This document shows positions 43,237 through 51,326 of a DNA stretch of 64,000 nucleotides, piece after piece. Position numbers and translations under genes: made by a program. The stretch comes from Clostridiales bacterium UBA6114 (GTDB taxonomy: Bacteria; Bacillota; Clostridia; Oscillospirales; Butyricicoccaceae), in the NCBI GenBank assembly GCA_002423435.1, contig DIWE01000036.1:139684-203683 (forward strand), written 5' to 3'. The notes below the pieces were generated by a model. The model did no database searches and had not been told where the DNA came from. It was given only the letters and a program-made list of their open reading frames with translations. Each line of letters starts with the position of its first letter. Positions within the stretch are counted from its first letter, which is position 1.

Positions 43237-44235
43237 ATGAAAAAACCAATTATTGCGATCACCATGGGTGATGCGGCAGGGATCGGTCCGGAAATTACTT
43301 GTAAGACATTGGCAAAAGCAGATTCTTATGAAAACGGTCTTCCCGTTGTTTTGGGCGATGCCAGAATCATCGGGGATATCATCGACCGTTACAGGCTGCC
43401 TTTGACGGTAAACTGTATCAGCGATGTCAAAGACGGCAAATACAAGCCTGGCATAGTCGACGTTTTGGATTATCACGATATTGACATGAATGAATGGAGA
43501 TTCGGGAAACTGAGCGCATCTTGCGGCAGAGCTGCCGTTGGCTATACAATGGAAGCCTGTCGGATGTGTATGGACAAAAGCGTGGGCGCCATGGTATCGG
43601 CACCGCTGAACAAAGCGGCCATGCGCATGGCCGGCTACCATTATGAAGGCCAGACACAAATTATAGGGGAAATGACCAAATCCTTGAATTACGGCATGCT
43701 CCTCCTGCTCAACGACATGAAAGTGCTGATGTACAGCAACCACTGTTCTCTGTCTGAAGCATGTGAAAAGGTGAAAAGAGAGACTGTTCTTTCCAAAATT
43801 CAACTGATACATAAGGGACTCACTGAGATCTTCTCCAATAAAAATCCACGTATCGCGGTTTCCGCATTGAATCCCCATTGCGGCGAAAACGGGATGTTCG
43901 GCAGACAGGAGCTGGACGAAATTACGCCGGCTGTTGAGGACGCGAGGAAACTCGGCATCAACGCGGTAGGTCCCATTCCTGCGGATACCGTGTTTGTGGA
44001 AGCCAAAAAGGGCATTTATGATGCCGTGATTGCGATGTATCACGACCAGGCAAACATGGCCATGAAGCTGCTCGGCTTCGGCAACGTGGTGACCTTGCTC
44101 GCAGGTGTTCCTGTCATTCGCACCTCCACCGGTCATGGCACCGCATTCGATATTGCGGGACGGAATATTGCAAACGAAGAAAATCTGTATAGAGCGCTGC
44201 TTGCGGCGGAAAAATTGGCAGCGCACAATCAATAA
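43237..44235 (+). CDS. pdxA2: PdxA family dehydrogenase, PdxA2 type (4-phospho-D-threonate/erythronate dehydrogenase)
   Basis: 332 residues of the PdxA fold. Visible motifs are ITMGDAAGIGPEI, VSAPLNKAAMRMAGY, the metal-binding YHDQANMAMKLLG and RTSTGHGTAFDIAG. In acid-sugar pathways PdxA2 oxidises and decarboxylates 4-phospho-threonate or 4-phospho-erythronate to dihydroxyacetone phosphate. A vitamin B6 role is less likely because no other B6 gene is near while a DUF1537 kinase and TRAP genes are. Start behind AAGAAGGTG. Confidence 0.9.
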   Translation: MKKPIIAITMGDAAGIGPEITCKTLAKADSYENGLPVVLGDARIIGDIIDRYRLPLTVNCISDVKDGKYKPGIVDVLDYHDIDMNEWRFGKLSASCGRAAVGYTMEACRMCMDKSVGAMVSAPLNKAAMRMAGYHYEGQTQIIGEMTKSLNYGMLLLLNDMKVLMYSNHCSLSEACEKVKRETVLSKIQLIHKGLTEIFSNKNPRIAVSALNPHCGENGMFGRQELDEITPAVEDARKLGINAVGPIPADTVFVEAKKGIYDAVIAMYHDQANMAMKLLGFGNVVTLLAGVPVIRTSTGHGTAFDIAGRNIANEENLYRALLAAEKLAAHNQ

Positions 44236-44247
44236 GGGGAGAGTTTT

Positions 44248-44841
44248 ATGAACACATTGGAACAATGCAGAAAAGAAATCATTCAGTATTCCAGGCTTGC
44301 CTATGCCAGGGGCCTTGTAACGGCGGCGGGCGGCAATGTCAGCATGCGCTGTGGCGATCAGGTGGTCATCACGGCCAGCGATGTGTCCCTCAGGGACGTA
44401 TCGGATGAAACTCTGATCGTTTGTGATCTGGACGGCAAATTAATCTCCTGCCCCGAGGGGCTTAGGCCCTCAAAGGAAACCGTCCTGCATCTGAAGGTCT
44501 ACCGCGCGCGCGCCGACGTTACCAGTATCATTCATGTGCATCCCCCCTATTCCGTTGGATATTCGATAAACGACCGTAAAATTCCGGTGCTGACTGCATC
44601 CTCGAAAATGAAGATCAATGACGTCCCGGTCGCAGGTTATGCGAATCCCGGCAGCGAAGAGTTGTCCGGCTATGTCGAGAAAACGGTAAAGTCCGCTCCC
44701 GAATATATTCATGCAATCGTGCTGAAGGCACATGGCATCATTGCTTATGAAAAGAGCATGTCTTCTTGTTTCGATATCGCAGAACTGGTCGAAGATACCG
44801 CACATATCGCCTATATTTCCGAAACTTTGGCAAGGAAGTAA
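44248..44841 (+). CDS. Class II aldolase/adducin family protein
   Basis: 197 residues. Metal and phosphate site motifs are TAAGGNVSMRCGD, HVHPPYSVGYS and LKAHGIIAYEK, with the zinc histidines. The family includes fuculose-phosphate aldolase, ribulose-phosphate epimerase-type proteins and the 3-oxo-tetronate 4-phosphate decarboxylase OtnC. Context favours an OtnC-like decarboxylase or a retro-aldolase acting after the kinase or PdxA2. Begins 12 bases after pdxA2. Confidence 0.87.
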   Translation: MNTLEQCRKEIIQYSRLAYARGLVTAAGGNVSMRCGDQVVITASDVSLRDVSDETLIVCDLDGKLISCPEGLRPSKETVLHLKVYRARADVTSIIHVHPPYSVGYSINDRKIPVLTASSKMKINDVPVAGYANPGSEELSGYVEKTVKSAPEYIHAIVLKAHGIIAYEKSMSSCFDIAELVEDTAHIAYISETLARK

Positions 44842-44890
44842 TACCTGCTTCCTCCAAGTAAATAAAAAAGAGGAAAGGAACAAGATTATA

Positions 44891-45940
44891 ATGAAGAAGA
44901 TTATTGTACTTACCCTGGCGTTGGCATTAATTATCGGCGCGTTTTCGGGGTGCGGAACAACTGCTTCTGAAAACGCTTCCCAAAACCCCGGCGGTTCCGC
45001 CCAGGATTCCAAACCAACCGTTATCAAGATTGCTTGTGGTCTGGCGGAAGGGACTCCGATGGTCGTCGGTTCACAAAAGTTTGAAGAAACTTTGGAAAAA
45101 TTGACAGACGGTCGTTATGACGTTCAAGTTTATGCCAATGCAGAGCTTGGCGACGACACCCGTGTAACAGAGGCGGTTTCCATGGGAACGCTGGAAATGT
45201 GCTGCACTACCCCCAGCGTGTTCTCGGGCATATGCGATCAAATCGGTCTGTTTGATCTGCCCTTCCTGTTTACGAGCACCGAAGGGGCGGACGAAGTATT
45301 TGATGGTGAAATCGGCGCATCCATCAGCAAAACCGTTGAAACAAACGGCGGCGTTCATGTTCTGGGATATTTCGAAAACGGGTTCCGCTGTGTTACCAAC
45401 AGCAAGCATGAAATCGTTACCCCTGATGATTTAAAGGGCCTGAAGATCCGCACTCCCGAAAGCGACGTGTTTTTGGCTACCTTTAACGCCCTGGGAGCAA
45501 ATCCCACTCCGATGGCATTCTCTGAAGTATTTACCGCATTGCAGCAGGGCACCATCGACGGACAGGAAAACCCTCTAAACACCATCTATCTCAATAAATT
45601 TTATGAAGTACAGGGCTATGTAACCCGCACCGGCCATATCTACGGACCGCATATGTTTATCGTCAATTCAAAACTGTATAACAGTCTGTCCGATGAGGAC
45701 AAGGCTGCCTTTGACGAAGCGGCCGGCGAAGCCGTTAAAGCAAACCGCGAGCTGTCTCGTGAATTGGACGAAGACTATGCCCAGAAGCTGCGTGATGCCG
45801 GCATGGCTGTCACTGAACTATCCCCCGAGCAAAAGGCGGTATGGCAGGAGGCTGTGGCTCCCGTTTATGAGCAGTTTTCCGATAAGATCGGCGCGGATCT
45901 GATTGCCCGGGTTCAGGAGATCATGGCTAAGCACAATTAG
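44891..45940 (+). CDS. TRAP transporter DctP-family binding lipoprotein
   Basis: 349 residues with signal MKKIIVLTLALALIIGAFSG and lipobox FSGC, then 'IKIACGLAEGTPM', YANAELGDDTRVTEAVSMGT, the arginine-site segment LKGLKIRTPESDVF and MAFSEVFTALQQGTIDGQEN. Start behind AGGAAAGGAAC. Partner of the permease genes at 46063 and 46566; predicted ligand is a C4 acid sugar. Confidence 0.93.
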   Translation: MKKIIVLTLALALIIGAFSGCGTTASENASQNPGGSAQDSKPTVIKIACGLAEGTPMVVGSQKFEETLEKLTDGRYDVQVYANAELGDDTRVTEAVSMGTLEMCCTTPSVFSGICDQIGLFDLPFLFTSTEGADEVFDGEIGASISKTVETNGGVHVLGYFENGFRCVTNSKHEIVTPDDLKGLKIRTPESDVFLATFNALGANPTPMAFSEVFTALQQGTIDGQENPLNTIYLNKFYEVQGYVTRTGHIYGPHMFIVNSKLYNSLSDEDKAAFDEAAGEAVKANRELSRELDEDYAQKLRDAGMAVTELSPEQKAVWQEAVAPVYEQFSDKIGADLIARVQEIMAKHN

Positions 45941-46062
45941 AAGACGGTTCAGCTATTGCTTAAGATTAATCATAGTGCGACTTGAACGTTTGTTCTCCGC
46001 TGTCTGATTTTTTAATCCTGCGGCGGAGAACTTATCATACGCATATAGAAAGGAGAATGTTA

Positions 46063-46560
46063 GTGTCTGTTTTAAACATGCTCTATAAGGTACTAATAAA
46101 AATTCTCAAAGTTATTGCGATCACTACAATTGCCGCCATGGTTATTGTTGTGTTTTACAGCGTGATCAGCCGGTTCATTCTGAATACTTCAATTGCATGG
46201 GCAGAAGAGATTTCTCGTTTCCTTATGGCCTGGATGACTCTGACCGGCTCTATTGTCGCTTACGAAGAAAATAAGCATATGAGCTTTGACTCGCTTGTAA
46301 AGTCGATGCCACCGGTTTTTTATTATGCCATAACACTGTTTGGGTACGCACTGGTTTTTTGCTTACTCATCAACATGACCAAAGGCGGTTATATCTATGC
46401 GAGAAACCAGTGGAACTGGACTTCTCCCGCTACTCATGCCCCGTATGGCCTGGTTTACTCAATTGCTCCGATTTCCATGTCCATTATGGCGCTTCAGTCT
46501 GCAATTAAATTTATTTCAACTTCAGTTGAGTCTGTTAAGCATTTCAGGAAAGCGAGGTAA
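46063..46560 (+). CDS. TRAP transporter small permease (DctQ)
   Basis: 165 residues, four membrane segments, with 'YSVISRFILNTSIAWAEEISRFLMAWMTLTG'. The GTG at 46063 follows AGGAG by seven bases; an ATG at 46057 is only one base from that site. In-frame sequence further upstream (to 45982) reads as leader, not protein. Confidence 0.9.
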   Translation: MSVLNMLYKVLIKILKVIAITTIAAMVIVVFYSVISRFILNTSIAWAEEISRFLMAWMTLTGSIVAYEENKHMSFDSLVKSMPPVFYYAITLFGYALVFCLLINMTKGGYIYARNQWNWTSPATHAPYGLVYSIAPISMSIMALQSAIKFISTSVESVKHFRKAR

Positions 46561-46565
46561 GAAGC

Positions 46566-47840
46566 TTGCTGACTGTTTTTATCGTTTGTCTGTTTGGCCT
46601 GATCGCTTTAAATGTTCCGATTTGCTTTGGACTGTTGATAACTGCGGCGGTCATGATGACCTTGAGCGGCGGCTCCAACTACGCGGTAATCGTTCAAAAC
46701 ATGATGCGCGGCGTGGACAGTTTCAGTATTATGGCCGTTCCTTTCTTTATGCTGGCCGGAGAAGTGATGAATGAAGGCGGCATTTCAAAAAGAATTGTGC
46801 GCTTTGCAAGCTCCTTGCTGGGGCACCTCAGGGGCAGCCTGGGCTACGTCAGCGTTTTGACCGGTATGTTATTTGCGGGTGTTTCCGGTTCTGCTCTGGC
46901 CGATACCGCCGCGGTCGGCTCCGTTTTATATCCCATGATGAAAGAAAATGGCTACAATGAGGAAAAAAGTATTGATCTGATTTGCGCCGCCGGTACGATA
47001 GGCCCGATTATCCCCCCGAGCATTCCCTTTATTCTGTACGGTGTTATGGGCAGTGTATCCATTGTTGCCTTGTTCGAAGCCGGATTTGTTCCGGGCGTTT
47101 TGATTGGAATTGCTTTGGGCTTGGTTTGGAGGTTTCATGTTAAGAAGAGCAATTACGTAAGCACCCAGAAGTTCTCATGGAAAGAAGTCGCCTCTGCAAC
47201 GGCAGATGCGATCTGGTCGCTGATGCTTCCCGTTATCATCATGGGCGGCATTCTTACCGGAGTTGCGACTCCCACTGAATCGGCGGTAGTGGCTTGCGTT
47301 TATGCTATAATTATTTCGTTCTTTGTTTATAAAGAATTGACGTTAAAGGCTATGCCCCGAATTCTGCTGGCCGCCGCGAAGAGTACTGCGACTGTATTCA
47401 TGGTAATCGGCTCGGCAACCGCCGTGGCTTATTTTATTTCCACCGCAAAAATCCCGTCCATGATGGCTTCCGCGCTGCTGGGGGTTTCCGACAATAAATA
47501 TGTCATTATCCTCCTGATTAACGTGATGCTGCTCATTGTCGGCTGCGTTATGGATCTTACCCCCGCACTGCTGATTCTCACTCCGATTCTATTGCCTATT
47601 ATTGTTGAATTGGGCCTGGATCCTGTTTGGTTTGGCGTCATCATCACCATGAATTTGTGCATCGGTCTTTTAACTCCCCCTGTTGGCACCGTTCTCTATG
47701 TCGGCTGCGGTATTTCCAAAAAGTCTATCGGCCAGTTGAGCAAGCCAATGATGCCGTATATTTTGGCTATGATCGCAGTCTTGCTGCTTTGCTCTTATTT
47801 TCCCGATATCGTAACCTTTGTTCCCGATCTGTTTTCGTAA
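46566..47840 (+). CDS. TRAP transporter large permease (DctM)
   Basis: 424 residues, DctM features SGSALADTAAVGSVLYPMM, GPIIPPSIPFILYGV and GLLTPPVGTVLYVG. TTG start six bases after dctQ, behind GCGAGGTAAGAAG. Completes the transport unit of the acid-sugar locus; a terminator follows at 47966. Confidence 0.93.
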   Translation: MLTVFIVCLFGLIALNVPICFGLLITAAVMMTLSGGSNYAVIVQNMMRGVDSFSIMAVPFFMLAGEVMNEGGISKRIVRFASSLLGHLRGSLGYVSVLTGMLFAGVSGSALADTAAVGSVLYPMMKENGYNEEKSIDLICAAGTIGPIIPPSIPFILYGVMGSVSIVALFEAGFVPGVLIGIALGLVWRFHVKKSNYVSTQKFSWKEVASATADAIWSLMLPVIIMGGILTGVATPTESAVVACVYAIIISFFVYKELTLKAMPRILLAAAKSTATVFMVIGSATAVAYFISTAKIPSMMASALLGVSDNKYVIILLINVMLLIVGCVMDLTPALLILTPILLPIIVELGLDPVWFGVIITMNLCIGLLTPPVGTVLYVGCGISKKSIGQLSKPMMPYILAMIAVLLLCSYFPDIVTFVPDLFS

Positions 47841-47892
47841 GTGTTTTATTTTCTTCCGGCCGTTCGGCGCAGTGGGCGGGCGCAACAAGCAA

Positions 47893-47925
47893 GGGCGTGT
47901 TGCAAAATGCATAAATAAAAAGCAT
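47893..47925 (+). repeat. Degenerate copy 2 of the palindromic repeat family
   Basis: GGGCGTGTTGCAAAATGCAT at 47893-47912 followed by a weaker AAAAAGCATTTGC right arm. Diverged relative of the elements at 42667 and 48026. Confidence 0.45.
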
Positions 47926-47965
47926 TTGCTGTGGCCGGGGCCCGTAGGGCGCGGGGGATAGTATG

Positions 47966-47992
47966 AAAGAGGGCCGACGAGGCCCTCTTTTG
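47966..47992 (+). terminator. Terminator of the TRAP operon
   Basis: AAAGAGGGCC (47966-47975) and GGCCCTCTTT (47981-47990) form a perfect 10-bp stem with loop GACGA, ending in TT. It lies 126 bases after dctM. Confidence 0.65.
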
Positions 47993-48025
47993 CGTAGGGA
48001 CATCCGCCGTAGCGCGTGTGCAGCA

Positions 48026-48075
48026 CGAAGAGGGTGTCGCAATGCATGGATATGCATTTTGCGACACCCTCTTCG
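48026..48075. repeat. Palindromic repeat family copy 3
   Basis: CGAAGAGGGTGTCGC (48026-48040) pairs perfectly with 48061-48075, with inner AATGCAT/ATGCATT pairing. Its core GTCGCAA-TGCAT matches copy 1 at 42667. It lies next to the IS30-type remnant. Confidence 0.65.
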
Positions 48076-48111
48076 CGGTTTGTACTATGCAAATTGTTGC
48101 TGCGGCTAGGC

Positions 48112-48331
48112 TTTTCACAGGGATGCCCTTTTTTCCATTGAAGCACGATTTGCTCCGGTGACCAATATGGCTCAGCTTGGACTTAATAAACTCCTCAAGG
48201 TCCGGATCGCTGAAAATACGCAATGTTCGCCGATAGCCTTTTCTGCGATGCAGGTAAGCACAATTCCCGTACCATGCGTTGTATGTTCCTTTTGGGCCGC
48301 TGTTTCGTTTGAGTTCCCGGCTTACGGACAT
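48112..48331 (-). pseudogene. IS30 family transposase remnant
   Basis: On the minus strand from 48331 the frame reads MSVSRELKRNSGPKGTYNAW, then YLHRRKGYRR, then 'FSDPDLEEFIKSKLSHIG'. A one-base shift then gives WSPEQIVLQWKKG. This is the N-terminal helix-turn-helix region of IS30-type transposases (S-x-x-SREL-R-N, then the WSPEQI motif). The catalytic DDE domain is gone on one side and the first HTH on the other, and the frame is broken, so it is a relic. With the repeats at 47893 and 48026 it fills the 510-base gap between dctM and pgmB. Confidence 0.7.
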
Positions 48332-48350
48332 ATAGAAACATAAAAATCAT

Positions 48351-48992
48351 TTATGGGATTATAATATTTAATAAGTCCGAAAAGCGATGCAGGTTATAGG
48401 TTGCCAGGCTGTACTTTGCTCCGTCCCCTATGGCGGCGCAGTCCATGCCGGCCGCAAAAGCCGCTTCGATCCCTGATTTTGCGTCTTCCACCACCAGACA
48501 GAGCTTCGGATCAGTCCCCAGATATCCGCTCGCTTTGATATACACCTCGGGGTCCGGCTTTGAACGGGTGATATTCGTGCCGTCCGACACGGCGTCGAAA
48601 TAGTTTTCAAGCCCGATCTGTTTTAGGATGAGTTTTGTGTTTTTGCTGGACGAGCCGATTGCCACCCTAATGCCCATGGATTTGATCCGGTCCAGGGTGT
48701 CTTTGACCTCCCCGCTGAGATCGGCGGGAGACATGTCTTCAAGAAACCGACGGTAGTATGTATTCTTTTTCTCAGCGTAATAATGCTTTTCCTCGTCCGA
48801 CAGCGTACCCTTAAAAGCTTCCAGAATGATTTCCAGGCTCGCCATGCGGCCGACACCCCTTAAGCGGTTGTTTGCGGTCTCGTCGAACGGTACGCCGATT
48901 TCGTCCGCCACTCTTTTCCACGCAAGATAGTGGTATTGATCCGTCCGGCAAAGGACCCCGTCCAGATCGAAAATAACAGCCTTATATTTCAT
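48351..48992 (-). CDS. pgmB: Beta-phosphoglucomutase
   Basis: A 213-residue HAD enzyme. The nucleophile motif is VIFDLDGVLCRTDQYHYLAW, the cap region has RLRGVGRMASLEIIL, and motif II/III segments are VAIGSSSKNTKLIL and SKPDPEVYIKAS. It converts beta-glucose 1-phosphate to glucose 6-phosphate. Start behind AAAGGAGG, 13 bases after the GH65 phosphorylase, the enzyme that makes beta-glucose 1-phosphate. Last gene of the leftward trehalose operon. Confidence 0.94.
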   Translation of the reverse strand: MKYKAVIFDLDGVLCRTDQYHYLAWKRVADEIGVPFDETANNRLRGVGRMASLEIILEAFKGTLSDEEKHYYAEKKNTYYRRFLEDMSPADLSGEVKDTLDRIKSMGIRVAIGSSSKNTKLILKQIGLENYFDAVSDGTNITRSKPDPEVYIKASGYLGTDPKLCLVVEDAKSGIEAAFAAGMDCAAIGDGAKYSLATYNLHRFSDLLNIIIP

Positions 48993-49005
48993 CGCGGGCC
49001 TCCTT

Positions 49006-51300
49006 TTAGCGTTGTATATTGGACGGTCTGTCGATCACAATGGTATCCTCTAGAAAGTACTCCGTCCCGTAAATAAAGAGCTTTTTGGCGCTCCCGGCCT
49101 CCAGGTGGAACGCGCATTCATTTTTCCCGATATGTACCGAAAGCCTGCTGTCCTCATAAGAAATCTTAAAACGATAGCCGCTCCAGCCGCCGGGTAAAAT
49201 CGGCGCGAAATAGATGCCGTTCTCTTTCAGCCGGAAACCGCCGAAGCCGTATACGATGGCCATATAGTTGCCGCCCATGTTGGCCATGTGGATGCCGTCC
49301 TTGGTGTTGCGATAGTGGTCCGACAGGTCGATATAAAGGGCGTCCTTGAAATAGCCGAACGCTTTTTCCTCCATCCCCAATTTTGCCGCCATGATGCTGA
49401 ATATGCTCTTTGACAGGGAAGAATCATGCGTCGTGATCTCTTCATAATACCGATAGGAATTTAATATGGTTTCCTCGGACTGGGCGTCCTCCAGGATAAA
49501 ATGTGCCAGCACCGTATCCGCCTGCTTGCAGATCTGGTGCCTGTATAAATGCAGCGGATGGTAATGGAGGAGCAGGGGGAACTTGTTTTTCGGGATGCTT
49601 TTTAAATCCCACTTTTCCTTTTGCAGGAACGAATCGTCCTGCGGATTGATTTTCAGATTTTCATCATAGGGCAGGTATATGCTTTCCGCCGCCTTATGAA
49701 ACCCCTCTATTTCCTCTTCCGTCAACCCGATTTTCCGGACGAGCTCATGCAAAGAACCGGCCTTCCTTAACAGTCCGTAAAATTTCACGGCCCATCTCAG
49801 ATGGTATTGCGCCAAGACGTTTGTGTAATAGTTGTTGTTTACGATGCAGGTGTACTCGTCCGGGCCGGTCACGTCGTTTATATGGAATTTCCCCTGATAG
49901 TAATTGCCGACGTCCAGCCATAGCCTGGCTGTTTCAAATATCATCTCCGCGCCCTTTTCCCGGATGAAGGACAGGTCCTTTGTCGCCAGATAATAGGCGA
50001 TGACGGAATAGGCAATGTCCCCGTTTATGTGGTACTGGGCGGAGCCCGCCGGAAAATAGCCCGAGCATTCCCTGCCCATGATTGTTCTCCAGGGATAAAG
50101 CGCGCCCTTCTGATGCCCGAGGATCCTCGCGTTTTCCCGCGCGAAGTCCAGAATGTTGTAGCGATATTCAATCAGCTTTTTGGAGATGCAAGGATTTGTA
50201 ATGGTAAAAAAGGGCTCGATATACATCTCCGTGTCCCAAAAGAAATGTCCCTCGTATCCTTCGCCGCTGAGACCCTTCGGCGCGATATTGCCGTACCGGT
50301 CCTTGCCGACCGATTGGATCAGCTGATATAGGTTAAACTGCAGCGCCGTATTGATCTCATCATTGTCTTCGATTTCAACATAACAATTTTTCCAGTAATC
50401 CGAAAGATACTCCTCCTGCTTCTGATAAAGCTCCTCGAGCGGGACCGACAGAGCCTTTTTCATCTCCAGATCGGCTTGTGTTTTGCAATTTTCATACCGG
50501 ATGGAATCGCAGAAAACGGAATATTTGACCAGTCTGATCGTTTCTCCCTGGTTTGCGGTCGTTGCGATTCTACAGATCGCCGTGTTGTTGTTGAATAAGA
50601 ATTCCTGCCGGCTTTCCTTGGACATAACGTTTTTAACGCAGCTGCAAAGATCAAGACAGGATTCCGAGGTCCTTGAAACGATATAGGAAGCGCCGTCCTG
50701 AATCTGGCAGCTGATCGGGAGCAAATACTGAAAGCCCTCATCGGCCGTGCGGGGGTCGCTCGGGTCGACAAAGTTTGATACGTTCCCGCTGTGCCGCGAT
50801 TCGATCAGAATATCGCCGGAAAAATTCAGCGGAACCATTTCATGCTCGATTGTAAACAGCGGAAGCTGATAGAAGGAGGTCATTCTCGTGATTGTGATTT
50901 TGAGTTCTTTCCCGCCCGGAGAACGCCACAGAACTTCCCGCACGGTGATCCCCTTATCCATATCCACCGACAATCTGCTGTCCAACACGGCGCCGTCGAA
51001 CAGGCTGAATTCCTCTCCGTCGATAAAGACACGGATCCGCTGCGTATCCGCGATGTTCAGCATGGTCTGCTTTTCTAACGCCAGCCCGTATAACCTTTCC
51101 GCCTGATTCATTTTTGAGATGTCGTAAAAACCGTTGATATACTGGCCGGGGATGGACCTGTATCGCTCCGGATAGCCTTCCTCGAACGAATACCGTATCC
51201 CGATATACCCGTTCGCGTTATGGAAAAGAGTCTCGTTGAGCAGCAGCCGGTCATTACCCAAACCGAAATTTTCAAGTTCATATACACGTTTTTTCGTCAT
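49006..51300 (-). CDS. Glycoside hydrolase family 65 phosphorylase (trehalose or kojibiose type)
   Basis: 764 residues, normal for GH65 disaccharide phosphorylases. The catalytic acid is E482 in DVTGPDEYTCIVNNNYYTN. Other landmarks are GYEGHFFWDTEMYIEPFF near 345 and YHPLHLYRHQICKQADTV in the phosphate-site region. These enzymes split an alpha-linked disaccharide with phosphate into beta-glucose 1-phosphate and glucose. Placement between otsAB and pgmB favours trehalose phosphorylase; maltose and kojibiose phosphorylase are alternatives. Start behind GGGGAT, 26 bases after the otsAB stop. Confidence 0.9.
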   Translation of the reverse strand: MTKKRVYELENFGLGNDRLLLNETLFHNANGYIGIRYSFEEGYPERYRSIPGQYINGFYDISKMNQAERLYGLALEKQTMLNIADTQRIRVFIDGEEFSLFDGAVLDSRLSVDMDKGITVREVLWRSPGGKELKITITRMTSFYQLPLFTIEHEMVPLNFSGDILIESRHSGNVSNFVDPSDPRTADEGFQYLLPISCQIQDGASYIVSRTSESCLDLCSCVKNVMSKESRQEFLFNNNTAICRIATTANQGETIRLVKYSVFCDSIRYENCKTQADLEMKKALSVPLEELYQKQEEYLSDYWKNCYVEIEDNDEINTALQFNLYQLIQSVGKDRYGNIAPKGLSGEGYEGHFFWDTEMYIEPFFTITNPCISKKLIEYRYNILDFARENARILGHQKGALYPWRTIMGRECSGYFPAGSAQYHINGDIAYSVIAYYLATKDLSFIREKGAEMIFETARLWLDVGNYYQGKFHINDVTGPDEYTCIVNNNYYTNVLAQYHLRWAVKFYGLLRKAGSLHELVRKIGLTEEEIEGFHKAAESIYLPYDENLKINPQDDSFLQKEKWDLKSIPKNKFPLLLHYHPLHLYRHQICKQADTVLAHFILEDAQSEETILNSYRYYEEITTHDSSLSKSIFSIMAAKLGMEEKAFGYFKDALYIDLSDHYRNTKDGIHMANMGGNYMAIVYGFGGFRLKENGIYFAPILPGGWSGYRFKISYEDSRLSVHIGKNECAFHLEAGSAKKLFIYGTEYFLEDTIVIDRPSNIQR

Positions 51301-51326
51301 GATATCCCCACTCTGCGCAATTATGT

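Noticed and set aside
48158..48343. Sixty-one-codon plus-strand frame between dctM and pgmB
   Set aside because: It is the reverse strand of the IS30-type remnant, which explains the coding signal.
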